Below are positions 9,841 through 19,398 of a stretch of DNA of 64,000 nt, piece after piece. The stretch is from the NCBI GenBank assembly GCA_028282845.1, contig JANQGY010000002.1, positions 1 through 64,000 of the forward strand, written 5' to 3'. The translations under genes were made by a program, and so were the position numbers. A model generated the notes under the pieces. The model was not told the DNA's origin. It did not search any database and was given only the letters and a program-made list of their open reading frames with translations. This DNA is from a bacterium. GTDB lineage: Bacteria > Fidelibacterota > Marinisomatia > Marinisomatales > JAHJCW01. Positions within the stretch are counted from its first letter, which is position 1; each line of letters starts with the position of its first letter.

Positions 9841-9901
9841 GTATTATTATTTAGATAAATCAAAAAATATCAATATTTTAAATTAAAATGAGGACAAAAT
9901 T

Positions 9902-10987
9902 ATGAGTAACAGAGTATTTAATTTCAATCCGGGACCATCAACGCTTCCGTTGGAGGTTTTGAAAAAAGTACAAGCTGAACTGCTTGACTTTCAAAATACC
10001 GGAATGTCAGTCATGGAGATTTCGCATCGTTCACCGGAATATGATAAAGTGCATAATGATGCGATCGCTTTAGTTAAAGAACTTATGGGATTGGATGATT
10101 CGTATAAAGTGTTGTTCGTTGGTGGCGGCGCTTCAACACAGTTTGCCTACATTCCAATGAATTTTCTTTCGAAAGGTAAAGTTGGTGCTTATGTAGATAC
10201 CGGCACATGGTCAACTAAAGCAATTAAAGAAGCAGATAATTTGGGTCAATTTCAGCTTGCCGGATCATCTAAGGATAAGGGCTACACATTTATTCCGAAA
10301 GCCGATGAAATTGATTATCCTGAAGATGCTGCTTATTTACATATCACCACAAACAATACCATCAAGGGAACGCAGTATCACTTTGTGCCCGATACCGGAA
10401 AAGTTCCGTTGATTGCTGATATGTCATCTGACATCCTATCACATCAAATAGATTTCTCGAAGTTTTCGATGCTCTATGCCGGTGCTCAAAAGAATTTGGG
10501 TCCATCAGGCGTGACCTTGATCGTAATGAAAGACAAAATGCTTGATAAAGTAAATGACGGAATACCAACGATGGTGGACTATCGTACTCATGCGACCAAA
10601 AACTCATTATTCAATACCCCGCCGACTTTGCCGATTTACATCGTTAAACTGGTATTGGAGTGGATCAAAGAGCAAGGCGGGCCGGCAGCGGTTGAAGATA
10701 CAAACCGGAAAAAGAAGGATTTATTATATAATCTATTAGATGAAAATTCTGATTATTTCCGGGCACCGGTTCGAGAAGACAGTCGCAGCTGGATGAACGT
10801 TGTTTTCAGATTACCATCTGAAGAACTGGAAAAGAAACTTGTTACTGAAGGCAAAGCAGCCGGATTTATTGGTTTGAAAGGTCATAGGAGCGTTGGTGGA
10901 ATTCGGGTTTCACTTTATAATGCGATGACCCTCGAAGGCGCTGAAAAGGTGACCGGGTTTCTAAAAGACTTCAAAAACAATAATTAA
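9902..10987 (+). CDS. serC: Phosphoserine aminotransferase
   Basis: A 361-residue PLP enzyme converting 3-phosphohydroxypyruvate and glutamate to phosphoserine. It begins MSNRVFNFNPGPSTLPLEVL, with 'GMSVMEISHRSPEY', 'LFVGGGASTQFAYIPMNF', the PLP-lysine segment 'YAGAQKNLGPSGVTLIV' and the C-terminal 'GLKGHRSVGGIRVSLYNAMT' that binds phosphate. Length is normal for the family. With the upstream dehydrogenase it makes two steps of serine synthesis; SerB is not in the window. Confidence 0.96.
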   Translation: MSNRVFNFNPGPSTLPLEVLKKVQAELLDFQNTGMSVMEISHRSPEYDKVHNDAIALVKELMGLDDSYKVLFVGGGASTQFAYIPMNFLSKGKVGAYVDTGTWSTKAIKEADNLGQFQLAGSSKDKGYTFIPKADEIDYPEDAAYLHITTNNTIKGTQYHFVPDTGKVPLIADMSSDILSHQIDFSKFSMLYAGAQKNLGPSGVTLIVMKDKMLDKVNDGIPTMVDYRTHATKNSLFNTPPTLPIYIVKLVLEWIKEQGGPAAVEDTNRKKKDLLYNLLDENSDYFRAPVREDSRSWMNVVFRLPSEELEKKLVTEGKAAGFIGLKGHRSVGGIRVSLYNAMTLEGAEKVTGFLKDFKNNN

Positions 10988-10994
10988 CCTATAA

Positions 10995-11018
10995 TAGGGG
11001 GTAGGCAACTACCCCCTA
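10995..11018. terminator. Strong hairpin between serC and gcvT
   Basis: A perfect 10-bp stem (TAGGGGGTAG / CTACCCCCTA) closed by a GCAA tetraloop, 8 bases after the serC stop and 16 before the gcvT ATG. No T-tract follows on either strand, so it is not a classical intrinsic terminator. It may attenuate transcription or stabilise the 3' end of serC mRNA, and would also limit the gcvT leader. Confidence 0.5.
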
Positions 11019-11034
11019 AATCATTATAATAATT

Positions 11035-12132
11035 ATGAATAATAATCAAAAAAAAACCTCTCTGTATAATAAGCATATTGAGCTTGGTGCAAGAATTGTT
11101 CCTTTTGCCGGTTATGAAATGCCCTTACAATATGAAGGCGTGATCAAGGAGCATTTGACGGTAAGAAGTCAGGTTGGCATATTTGATGTGAGCCATATGG
11201 GCGAGTTTATTTTATCCGGTGCTAAAGCCACCGATTCTCTCAACTATGTTACATTAAATGATGTGAGAAATCTTGCGGTTGGTCAGGCACAATATTCAGC
11301 AATGTGTTATGAGGATGGTGGGATTGTAGATGATCTGTTAATTTATAGATATTCTGATTATTACATGTTAGTTGTTAATGCTGCCAATATTGAAAAAGAT
11401 TGGAATTGGCTGAATAAGCATTTGATGGCAGAAGCGGAATTAGTAAATAGAAGTGATGAAATTAGTTTAATTGCTCTGCAAGGTCCAAAATCTAAAGATC
11501 TATTATCACTAATTGTACCTGAAGTTTCAGATTTAAAATATTATACATTCTGTGAATTAACTTATAAAAACAAAAGTATTACAATTGGCAGAACCGGTTA
11601 TACTGGGGAGTTGGGTTATGAGATTTACGCTGATAATGCGATAATTCCAATTATTTGGGATGATCTTTTTAAAATTGGGGAAGAATTTAATCTAGCTCCG
11701 GCCGGTTTAGCAGCCCGGGACACTTTACGTCTTGAATTAAAATATTGTTTGTATGGCAATGATATTGATCAGACAACGCATCCTTACGAAGCGGGATTGG
11801 GTTGGATAACAAAAGTGGATAAAGGTAATTTTATCGGTAAACAAGCTATTTTGGATCGAAAAGAAAAAATGGATCGAAGATTGGTTTGTATTGAAATGAT
11901 TGATAAGGCAATTCCTAGACAGGGGTATGAAATATATAAAGATGGTGATAAGATTGGATATTTTACAAGCGGCGGACAGTCCCCATCCTTAGAAAAAGGG
12001 ATTGGTTTGGCTTATGTCAATCGTCCGCATACCAAATCCGGCACTGAATTGGAAGTTGACATTCGTGGTAAAAGAAAGCAGGCAATTGTTGTAAAACCAC
12101 CTTTCTATAAAAATGGAACAGCCCTCGATTGA
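11035..12132 (+). CDS. gcvT: Glycine cleavage system T protein (aminomethyltransferase)
   Basis: A 365-residue tetrahydrofolate-dependent aminomethyltransferase. Motifs include 'VPFAGYEMPLQYEGVIKEHL', 'VGIFDVSHMGEF', 'ISLIALQGPKSKDLL', 'GRTGYTGELGYEIY' and 'PAGLAARDTLRLELKYCLYG', the last carrying the conserved Asp of the folate site. It transfers the methylene group from H-protein-bound aminomethyl-lipoate to THF. H and P proteins are not in the window. Length is normal. Confidence 0.96.
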   Translation: MNNNQKKTSLYNKHIELGARIVPFAGYEMPLQYEGVIKEHLTVRSQVGIFDVSHMGEFILSGAKATDSLNYVTLNDVRNLAVGQAQYSAMCYEDGGIVDDLLIYRYSDYYMLVVNAANIEKDWNWLNKHLMAEAELVNRSDEISLIALQGPKSKDLLSLIVPEVSDLKYYTFCELTYKNKSITIGRTGYTGELGYEIYADNAIIPIIWDDLFKIGEEFNLAPAGLAARDTLRLELKYCLYGNDIDQTTHPYEAGLGWITKVDKGNFIGKQAILDRKEKMDRRLVCIEMIDKAIPRQGYEIYKDGDKIGYFTSGGQSPSLEKGIGLAYVNRPHTKSGTELEVDIRGKRKQAIVVKPPFYKNGTALD

Positions 12133-12161
12133 TATATCAATTCGTTTGTAATATATAATAT

Positions 12162-14519
12162 ATGAAAGATCGCAGAATAGAAATTACCGGTATCCTGCTG
12201 ATTGCCATTTCTGTATTTGTATTGATCAGCATAATTGGTTATAATCCCTACGAGGAGCCAAGGATATCTCCCAACGTAAGCATTCAAAATCCGATGGGAA
12301 TCTTAGGTGTTTATGTCTCGCATTATCTGATCAAGATATTGTTTGGTTATGCATCCATTTTAATGCCTTTGTTGGGAATCGTGTGGGGTTGGTGGCTGAT
12401 CGGCAAAAAAAATCCTGCTGAATTATGGCGATTTTCACTTTATATTTTGTTGGGGGTATTTATTTTTTCGATCAGCTTAGGTTTGATTGGTTTCATCAAT
12501 GCCACAACCGTAACGCATTCCTTTTTAATAGCGGGAATGGTTGGCAGTGCGATTGCTAAACTGTTCATTGACTTCCTCGGTAAGATTGGCGCTGTAGTAT
12601 TGTTGATAGCAATTTGGTTGGTACTTATCCGCAGTTATTTTTCTTGGAATTATTATGATATATATAAAAAATTAATTGGCAACAAAATAACCGCTTGGCA
12701 CAGTAAACGAAAATCTGTTAAGGAAAAAAGACAGCACACTGAGAAACTTAAATCAAAAATTGATGAACGTGTTAAATCGGAAGAAACAGCTCACGAACAG
12801 GATTTACTGAAAGAAACAACACCGGTGGGCAAACCGAAAGTTGAAAAGTCCAAGAAAAGATCAATTTTTGCCAGAGGTAAAAAAACAATTGAAAAGGAAT
12901 CTGTTGCAGTACCGGAGACCGTCGTAGAAGAAACTGAAGTTCCAAATGATGAACAAGCAGTTGATGTTGAGCAGGAAACTCTACAATTTGCTGAAGAAGA
13001 TATAAAAATCGGAAAAATTGTAAAGGAGAAGGAAGTAAATCTTGATGAAGTCGCCGAGAGAATAGCACCAAAAAAGGAGTATCAATTACCAAGTACGGAA
13101 TTTTTAGCTGATCCATTAATTAAAGATTATTCGATAAGTAAAACGGAATTATTGAACAGAGCCGATTTTCTTACACAGTCATTGGCAACATTTGGAGTTG
13201 AAGGAAAGGTCGTAAATGTCTCGCCGGGGCCCGTGATTACGCTCTTTGAAGTTGAGCCTGCCGAAGGTGTGCGAGTAAATAAGTTTGTACAACTATCTGA
13301 CGATTTGGCTCGGGTTATGGAAGCAAGCAGAGTGCGAGTGATTGCGCCGATTCCCGGCAAATCTTCGGTTGGTATAGAAATACCAAATCGGAATCCGGAA
13401 GTTGTACATTTTAAAGCGGTGGTTAACTCCGAAAAATTTGCTAACAGCAAATCAAAATTAAGTCTTGCCATCGGTAAGACAACAAGCGGTGAGATTGCAA
13501 CTTTAGACTTGGCATCAATGCCGCACATGCTAATTGCCGGAACCACCGGCTCCGGTAAATCGGTTTGTTTGAATATTATAATTTGTAGCATCTTATATCG
13601 CGCCAAACCGGATGAGGTCAAATTTTTAGTTATTGATCCTAAAAAAGTGGAGATGTCGCTGTATCGGGCTTTGGAAGGTTATCATTTACTTGGTTCCCAA
13701 GATTTCGACGAATCAATTGTTACGACCACTGATAATGCAATTTTAGCTTTGCGGGCGTTGGAAAAAGAAATGGATCGCAGATATGATGTGCTTGCTGATG
13801 CCGTTGTGCGGAATATTGATGAGTACAATAAAAAAATGAAGAAAACGGATAAACCCATTTTGCCTTACCTCGTTTTGGTTATAGATGAGTTAGCTGATCT
13901 TATGATGTTGAGCGCAAAAGATGTTGAGACGCCCATTGCAAGATTAGCTCAATTAGCCCGATCAGTCGGGATTCATTTGGTGATTGCCACCCAAAGACCA
14001 TCGGTTGATGTTATTACCGGCGTCATTAAAGCTAATTTCCCGGCGAGGATTGCGTTTCAGGTTGCAACAAAAATTGATTCGCGGACAATCTTGGATACAA
14101 TGGGTGCTGAGAAATTGATCGGTAAAGGAGATATGCTGTATCTGCATCCCGGTTCATCGGAACCGATACGATTGCACGGGGGCTTTATCACTATTGAGGA
14201 GATTGAGTCAATAATGAATCATATTTCGGATCAACCAAAATCAGAGGAGTTGAAATTAGCTGGTGTTCGGGAATCCTCCGAAACGGAATTTACCTTTGAT
14301 GATGGTTCATCCGATGAACTTTTCCAAGAAGCGGTAAAATTGGTGGTTACTCATCAACAAGGTTCTATATCGCTGTTACAGCGACGCTTGAAGGTTGGCT
14401 ATGCCCGGGCCGCCCGTTTAATTGATCAGATGGAACAAGCCGGAATTGTGGGACCGTTTACCGGCAGCAAAGCAAGGGAAGTATTAGTAGATGAAACATA
14501 CTTGCAAGTTATTGATTAA
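12162..14519 (+). CDS. ftsK: DNA translocase FtsK
   Basis: A 785-residue motor that pumps DNA at the division septum and acts with XerCD at dif. It has four predicted transmembrane helices within residues 1-170, a charged linker (about 180-330), and a RecA-like motor with Walker A 'GTTGSGKSVCLN' starting at residue 460, 'YLVLVIDELADLMM' as Walker B and 'VIATQRPSVDVITGVIKANF'. A C-terminal winged-helix gamma domain ('GSISLLQRRLKVGYARAARL') would read KOPS-like sequences. The start ATG at 12162 is the first before the first membrane helix. Confidence 0.96.
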   Translation: MKDRRIEITGILLIAISVFVLISIIGYNPYEEPRISPNVSIQNPMGILGVYVSHYLIKILFGYASILMPLLGIVWGWWLIGKKNPAELWRFSLYILLGVFIFSISLGLIGFINATTVTHSFLIAGMVGSAIAKLFIDFLGKIGAVVLLIAIWLVLIRSYFSWNYYDIYKKLIGNKITAWHSKRKSVKEKRQHTEKLKSKIDERVKSEETAHEQDLLKETTPVGKPKVEKSKKRSIFARGKKTIEKESVAVPETVVEETEVPNDEQAVDVEQETLQFAEEDIKIGKIVKEKEVNLDEVAERIAPKKEYQLPSTEFLADPLIKDYSISKTELLNRADFLTQSLATFGVEGKVVNVSPGPVITLFEVEPAEGVRVNKFVQLSDDLARVMEASRVRVIAPIPGKSSVGIEIPNRNPEVVHFKAVVNSEKFANSKSKLSLAIGKTTSGEIATLDLASMPHMLIAGTTGSGKSVCLNIIICSILYRAKPDEVKFLVIDPKKVEMSLYRALEGYHLLGSQDFDESIVTTTDNAILALRALEKEMDRRYDVLADAVVRNIDEYNKKMKKTDKPILPYLVLVIDELADLMMLSAKDVETPIARLAQLARSVGIHLVIATQRPSVDVITGVIKANFPARIAFQVATKIDSRTILDTMGAEKLIGKGDMLYLHPGSSEPIRLHGGFITIEEIESIMNHISDQPKSEELKLAGVRESSETEFTFDDGSSDELFQEAVKLVVTHQQGSISLLQRRLKVGYARAARLIDQMEQAGIVGPFTGSKAREVLVDETYLQVID

Positions 14520-15093
14520 GCTGTCCATCGGTTTTACGGCTACGTTTGCTGTGGCACAAAACAATTTGACCGTGCTTGATTCAATTTCAATGGCATTGCA
14601 TCCCGAAGGCGGAATACAGATTGAAGCAACGCTCGAACAAAATCAAAATGATGAGTCTTGGACGGACTACATTTCCGTTGAGATAATTGATTCCACAAAG
14701 TTCATCTTCATCGGTTCCGACCAAATAATTAAAGTAGATAATGATACTATATTTACTTTTAAACCGAATACTAATCAGATTATAATTGATAATTATTATC
14801 GTGATGAATTCAATTTATTGAGTCTGATTTCCGGTAATTTATATCAGGTACAATTGGGAGAAGTTCAAAGAAGAATTAGGGATGCAATCGTTAATTTTAC
14901 AATACCGCATATCGAATCGCGTGGCAAGATATGGATCAATTCCCGAACTTATTATCCGATCCGGATATTATTAGAAGATGACTTGGATAATAATTCTACA
15001 ATCGCGATTGATTCAATTGAACCGTTAGGTTATGAACCGCAATATGATGAATATGATCTTGACGGATGGGAGATAATAGACCTCCGTGAATAG
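14491..15093 (+). CDS. lolA: LolA-like outer-membrane lipoprotein carrier
   Basis: A 200-residue secreted protein with signal peptide (MKHTCKLLIKLSIGFTATFAVAQ). Its body matches the LolA fold: 'SWTDYISVEIIDSTKFIFIGSDQIIKVDNDTIFTF' style short strands, and a late segment 'GKIWINSRTYYPIRILLEDD'. LolA ferries lipoproteins from the inner to the outer membrane. The start overlaps the end of ftsK by 29 bases, and the ftsK-lolA order is common in Bacteroidota relatives. The sequence is divergent, so the gene symbol is tentative. Confidence 0.72.
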   Translation: MKHTCKLLIKLSIGFTATFAVAQNNLTVLDSISMALHPEGGIQIEATLEQNQNDESWTDYISVEIIDSTKFIFIGSDQIIKVDNDTIFTFKPNTNQIIIDNYYRDEFNLLSLISGNLYQVQLGEVQRRIRDAIVNFTIPHIESRGKIWINSRTYYPIRILLEDDLDNNSTIAIDSIEPLGYEPQYDEYDLDGWEIIDLRE

Positions 15094-16072
15094 GTTCGTT
15101 AAATTCCTAATTGGATTACTGATTAGTTTATTGGGACTTTGGTATGCTCTGCATGAATTTAATTGGTCGGATTTCGTAGGAGTCCTGAAATATGTCAATT
15201 ATTGGTATTTGGTTGCTGCCATAGCAATTCAATTTATTACAATATGGATAAGAGCAATTCGTTGGCAATGGTTGTTGCTTCCAATAAATAAACTGCCGGT
15301 TAATGCACTTTCCGAAGCTACAATGATCGGGTATTTTGGTAATATGGTTTTACCGCTGAGAATCGGCGAAGTACTGAGAGCTTACGTTGTTGCCAATAAA
15401 TTCAATATATCCATTTCCAAGATTCTTGGTACTTTGGTGGTTGATCGAATATTAGATATGTTGGCATTAATGATCTTAGCTATCTTTTTCCTATTTAATT
15501 CCGAACTACTTAATGTTCCGCAATGGATTGTAGTCGTCTTAATAATTGTAACAATAACGCTGTTTGCAGCCCTTATTTATTTAGGGAATAAAAATATCAA
15601 TTTCCCGAAAATAAAAAGTAAGTATAATATTTTAAACACTAAAGTCGGAGCTAGAATATTTGATATAATTACTAATCTATTATCAGGCTTAACGGTATTG
15701 ACGAAAACCCCAAAGAAAATTGGCGTATATAGTTTTATTGTCCTGCTGTGGTCATTGTATTTCCTTTCATTTTGGTTAATGATCAAGGCGGTTAATCTCG
15801 ATATTGATATTATCGGCAGCGGCGTTCTTTATGTTATGCTTACCATTGCGATCTCCATACCCGCCGCTCCGGGCTATGTCGGAACCTACCATGCTACTTG
15901 TGTAGCCGTTCTAACTAATATCTATAATATTGATCTTAGCGCAAGCCAAGCCTTTGCGATAATTTCGCATGCGGCGGTTTTTATACCATTTGTGATTGTT
16001 GGCGCGATTATTTTTGTAAAAAATTCATTAAATTTTTCAAAAATAAAATCGTTGGAGATGTCTAAATCATGA
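15086..16072 (+). CDS. YbhN/lysylphosphatidylglycerol-synthase-TM family membrane protein
   Basis: A 328-residue integral membrane protein of the flippase-like YbhN/UPF0104 family, with about eight hydrophobic segments. The family signature is visible: 'YWYLVAAIAIQFITIWIRAIRWQWLL', 'TMIGYFGNMVLPLRIGEVLRAYV' and 'AAPGYVGTYHATCVAVL'. The family is thought to move lipids or lipid-linked compounds, but the substrate is unknown. It starts with GTG (15086), overlapping the LolA-like stop by 8 bases, and overlaps the next gene by 4, so it belongs to a translationally coupled string. Confidence 0.85.
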   Translation: MNRFVKFLIGLLISLLGLWYALHEFNWSDFVGVLKYVNYWYLVAAIAIQFITIWIRAIRWQWLLLPINKLPVNALSEATMIGYFGNMVLPLRIGEVLRAYVVANKFNISISKILGTLVVDRILDMLALMILAIFFLFNSELLNVPQWIVVVLIIVTITLFAALIYLGNKNINFPKIKSKYNILNTKVGARIFDIITNLLSGLTVLTKTPKKIGVYSFIVLLWSLYFLSFWLMIKAVNLDIDIIGSGVLYVMLTIAISIPAAPGYVGTYHATCVAVLTNIYNIDLSASQAFAIISHAAVFIPFVIVGAIIFVKNSLNFSKIKSLEMSKS

Positions 16073-16611
16073 AAATATATGATACGATATTTCTTGATCG
16101 TGATGGTACGTTAAACTTTGACCCGGGTTTTATACAGAACGTTGAACAATTTAAGTTTTATGATTTTACAATTCCGGCTCTGAAGATATTAGCAGATAAA
16201 GGCAATCGGTTTTGTATAGTCAGCAATCAATCCGGTGTTGGTAGAGGATTGATCGAAATGAGTGATTTACGCGAAATCAATAGTTTTATACGAAGTGAGT
16301 GTCAAGCCAATCAAATAAATTTGCTGGATATCTATTTATGCACCGAGCATCCTAACGAATCAACTAATCGGCGTAAGCCGGGAACCGGTATGTTTTTAGA
16401 AGCAGCCGATGACTATGATATCGAATTGAATAAATGTCTTATGATAGGCGATTCCGAGCGGGATTTGATACCCGCTCATGTATTGGGCATGGACACTATG
16501 TTAGTAATGACCGGTAACGGACATTTGACAATTGATACTATTTCAGCGGCAGATAAACCGACTTACACTGTTGAAAATATTTTAGAAGGCGCAAAACTCC
16601 TGATTAAATGA
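16069..16611 (+). CDS. HAD-IIIA family phosphatase (GmhB/histidinol-phosphatase-like)
   Basis: A 180-residue HAD phosphatase with motif I 'IFLDRDGTLNFDPG' (nucleophile and acid/base aspartates), motif II 'IVSNQSGVGRG', and motif III/IV 'RKPGTGMF' and 'MIGDSERDLIPAHVLGM'. This layout is that of D-glycero-manno-heptose-1,7-bisphosphate 7-phosphatase. The zinc loop of GmhB normally has four ligands ending in CxC before RKP. Here only Cys and His of 'CTEHPNE' remain and the CxC is replaced by TNR, so zinc is probably absent and the substrate should not be assumed. No other heptose genes are nearby. Confidence 0.82.
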   Translation: MKIYDTIFLDRDGTLNFDPGFIQNVEQFKFYDFTIPALKILADKGNRFCIVSNQSGVGRGLIEMSDLREINSFIRSECQANQINLLDIYLCTEHPNESTNRRKPGTGMFLEAADDYDIELNKCLMIGDSERDLIPAHVLGMDTMLVMTGNGHLTIDTISAADKPTYTVENILEGAKLLIK

Positions 16612-16612
16612 T

Positions 16613-17518
16613 ATGATTAAAAAAATTGCCATATTAATCGGGGGTGATTCTGCAGAAAGGGAGATTTCGATTAAGTCTGGTAACGCAATACAAAAAGCGT
16701 GCAATACGCTTGGCTATGTTACTACTATTGTGGAAATTGACGGTAATGTAGCTGATATTATTCCGCAGCTTAAAGCTAATGATTTTGTGTTTATTGCATT
16801 ACATGGCGGGAAAGGGGAGAACGGGGTGATCCAAGGTTTATTGGATTCCATCAAAATTCTTTATAATGGCGCGGGAGTATTGGCTTCAGCTCTTGGTATG
16901 GAAAAAGCGCTTACGAAGCAATTAGCCGATTGTATGGGAATCAGCACACCTAAATGGCGCACATTTGCCAATGTCGGTTCTGCGATTGAATTTCACCCCG
17001 CCAATTATCCTGTTGTGGTCAAGCCGTCGGCTGACGGCAGTACAATCGGTTTGACAATAGTTGAAAAGCAAGATGATTATTCTGAAGCCGTAAAATTAGC
17101 CGACCAATTCGATGGCAATATATTGGTTGAAGATTATATTGCCGGTCGGGAAATGACAGTTACGTTGATCGGGAACAAAGCTTATCCGGTGGTGGAAATA
17201 GTGCCAAAACATAAACTATATGATTACGAATGCAAATATGAGAAAGGCATGAGCGAGTATTTTTGTCCGGCTGAAATTCCTGATGAAGTGACAGAACAAT
17301 TGCAGGATGCCTCACTCAAAATGTATAATGCAATTCAATGCTCCGGATACGCTCGCGCTGATTTTATCCTTGGTAAAAATGATGTCCCCTGGTTCTTGGA
17401 AATCAATACTTTACCCGGAATGACTGAGACAAGTTTGGTACCAAAATCTGCTAAAGCAGCCGGCATATCGTTTAATGAACTAATTCAAATGATAATTGAT
17501 GAAGCGCTTAAAAAATGA
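16613..17518 (+). CDS. ddl: D-alanine--D-alanine ligase
   Basis: A 301-residue ATP-grasp enzyme that makes the D-Ala-D-Ala dipeptide for peptidoglycan. Seen motifs are 'ILIGGDSAEREISIKSG', 'FIALHGGKGENGVIQGLLD', 'PVVVKPSADGSTIGLTIV', 'GYARADFILG' and 'PWFLEINTLPGMTETSLVPK'. Length is typical of the compact Ddl form. It starts one base after the preceding stop and its own stop overlaps the next ATG by 4 bases. Confidence 0.95.
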   Translation: MIKKIAILIGGDSAEREISIKSGNAIQKACNTLGYVTTIVEIDGNVADIIPQLKANDFVFIALHGGKGENGVIQGLLDSIKILYNGAGVLASALGMEKALTKQLADCMGISTPKWRTFANVGSAIEFHPANYPVVVKPSADGSTIGLTIVEKQDDYSEAVKLADQFDGNILVEDYIAGREMTVTLIGNKAYPVVEIVPKHKLYDYECKYEKGMSEYFCPAEIPDEVTEQLQDASLKMYNAIQCSGYARADFILGKNDVPWFLEINTLPGMTETSLVPKSAKAAGISFNELIQMIIDEALKK

Positions 17519-18018
17519 GAGAATGGATCGCAGTCTATACCAAACCGCGCCACGAAAAAGTCGTTGATTCCGAGTTTAAAGATAAACAGATAGAATCATA
17601 TTTACCGCTGATCAGTAAAAAGCATCGCTGGAGCGATCGGATGAAATGGGTTGAAACTCCGCTTTTCAAGAGCTACATTTTTGCACGAATAGAATTAAAA
17701 AAATATTTAGATGTTTTACAGACGCACGGTGTGCACCATATCGTTAAGTTTCAGAACAAGATAGCGGTAATTCCAAACTATCAAATTGAGAGCTTGAAAA
17801 CAATGATTGAAGGCGGCTTTGATCCCTTTCCCTCCGATTATTTTACTGTGGGGGATAAGGTGGAGGTTATCGGGGGACCGCTAAAAGGTATCAACGGTGT
17901 GGTATCGCGAAGCGACACACAAGATAAATTGATAATTAAAATTGATGCTATCCAACATGCCGTAGCAGTGCAAATTGAACGAAAATATTTAAGATCAGCA
18001 AATAAATATGGCAATTAA
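17515..18018 (+). CDS. NusG-family specialised antiterminator (UpxY/RfaH-like)
   Basis: A 167-residue NusG paralogue. The NGN domain starts 'WIAVYTKPRHEKVVDSEF' and continues 'SYLPLISKKHRWSDRMKWVETPLFKSYIFARI'. A KOW motif follows at about residues 110-140 ('FTVGDKVEVIGGPLKGINGVV'). Such proteins bind RNA polymerase and help it read through long operons, usually those for surface polysaccharides in Bacteroidota. The gene is coupled to ddl (4-base ATGA overlap) and overlaps cysS by 11 bases, an unusual place for this family; no polysaccharide operon is visible here. Confidence 0.86.
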   Translation: MREWIAVYTKPRHEKVVDSEFKDKQIESYLPLISKKHRWSDRMKWVETPLFKSYIFARIELKKYLDVLQTHGVHHIVKFQNKIAVIPNYQIESLKTMIEGGFDPFPSDYFTVGDKVEVIGGPLKGINGVVSRSDTQDKLIIKIDAIQHAVAVQIERKYLRSANKYGN

Positions 18019-19393
18019 GTTTTACAATACTCTAACTAAGCGTAAAGAGAGATTTACACCAATTAAAGCGGGTGAGGTCAAGATTTACACTTGCGGACCA
18101 ACGGTTTATGACACCGCTCATATCGGCAATTTCAGAACCTTCATATTTGAAGATTTATTGAAACGATTTTTTGTTTTAAAAGGATATAAAGTTCAACATG
18201 TTATGAATTTGACCGATGTTGATGATAAGACTATTCAGAGAAGCGTTGCTGAAGGAATTAACATTACTGAACTGACCCAAAAATATATTGATCTGTTTTT
18301 TGAAGATTTGGATACTCTCAAAATTATTCGGGCTGATGTTTATCCGAAAGCTACCGAGCATGTTGATATAATGATCAAGATGATTGAGAAATTGGTTGAT
18401 AATGGTTACGCTTATCAATCCGATGATAAGTCAATTTATTTTAATATAGCGAAGTTTAACGATTACGGCAAATTAGCTAAACTAAACATGGCTGAACAGA
18501 AAAAATCCGAGCGGATTGCGAGTGATGATTATTCCAAAGATAATCCGCAGGATTTTGTGCTATGGAAAGCGTGGAAAACGGAAGATGGCGAAGTGTTTTG
18601 GAATTCACCATGGGGAAAGGGACGACCGGGCTGGCACATTGAATGTTCGGCAATGTCAACAAAATATCTTGGCGAACACTTCGATATTCATTGCGGTGGA
18701 GTTGATAATATTTTTCCACACCATGAAAACGAAATTGCCCAATCCCAATGTGCCCATGACAATAAATTTGTGAATTATTGGCTGCACAGTGAACACCTGA
18801 TGATTGATAGCGGCAAAATGAGTAAATCGCTTGGTAATTTTTATAAAATTTCGGATTTAACGGCAATGGGTTTTACACCGGAAACCTTGAGATATTTATT
18901 ATTAAACAGCCATTATCGCACTAAAATTGATTTTTCCGTAGATAAGAAACAGGAAGCAAAAAAAGTTGTGCAGCGCGTGAATGATTTTTACGATCGCTTA
19001 ATGAATTCTTCAATTAACAAACAGAATGAAAAATTACCGCAAGAATTCAATTTATTTGTAGCAGCTTTGGACGATGATCTGAATACGCCAAAAGCGTTGG
19101 GCATATTTTTTGAATGGTTGAGAAGAACCAATATTGAATTGGACAATGATTCAATCACTGAAGATAAAATTGCTCAAGCGATCAATTTTGTTGAAAAATT
19201 CAATTCAGTATTTGACCTGCTTCTACAAAAATCACAAATACCGCAAGAAGTCTCGGATTTGGTAAAGAAACGGGAAGAAGCGCGGGCAAATCGAGATTGG
19301 AATAGAGCCGACGTTTACCGCGATGAGATTAAAGCCTTAGGTTGGACAATCGAAGACACTAAAGACGGCGCCAAATTGAAAGCGCTTAAGTAA
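18008..19393 (+). CDS. cysS: Cysteinyl-tRNA synthetase
   Basis: A 461-residue class I synthetase. It has the first zinc cysteine and HIGH-type motif in 'IYTCGPTVYDTAHIGNFRTF', 'GRPGWHIECSAMS', 'DIHCGGVDNIFPHHENEIAQ' (zinc ligands) and the KMSKS loop 'DSGKMSKSLGN'. The C-terminal helical domain ends in 'KALGWTIEDTKDGAKLKAL'. It is the last gene of the left plus-strand block; the following genes are on the other strand. Confidence 0.97.
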   Translation: MAIKFYNTLTKRKERFTPIKAGEVKIYTCGPTVYDTAHIGNFRTFIFEDLLKRFFVLKGYKVQHVMNLTDVDDKTIQRSVAEGINITELTQKYIDLFFEDLDTLKIIRADVYPKATEHVDIMIKMIEKLVDNGYAYQSDDKSIYFNIAKFNDYGKLAKLNMAEQKKSERIASDDYSKDNPQDFVLWKAWKTEDGEVFWNSPWGKGRPGWHIECSAMSTKYLGEHFDIHCGGVDNIFPHHENEIAQSQCAHDNKFVNYWLHSEHLMIDSGKMSKSLGNFYKISDLTAMGFTPETLRYLLLNSHYRTKIDFSVDKKQEAKKVVQRVNDFYDRLMNSSINKQNEKLPQEFNLFVAALDDDLNTPKALGIFFEWLRRTNIELDNDSITEDKIAQAINFVEKFNSVFDLLLQKSQIPQEVSDLVKKREEARANRDWNRADVYRDEIKALGWTIEDTKDGAKLKALK

Positions 19394-19398
19394 TTTTA

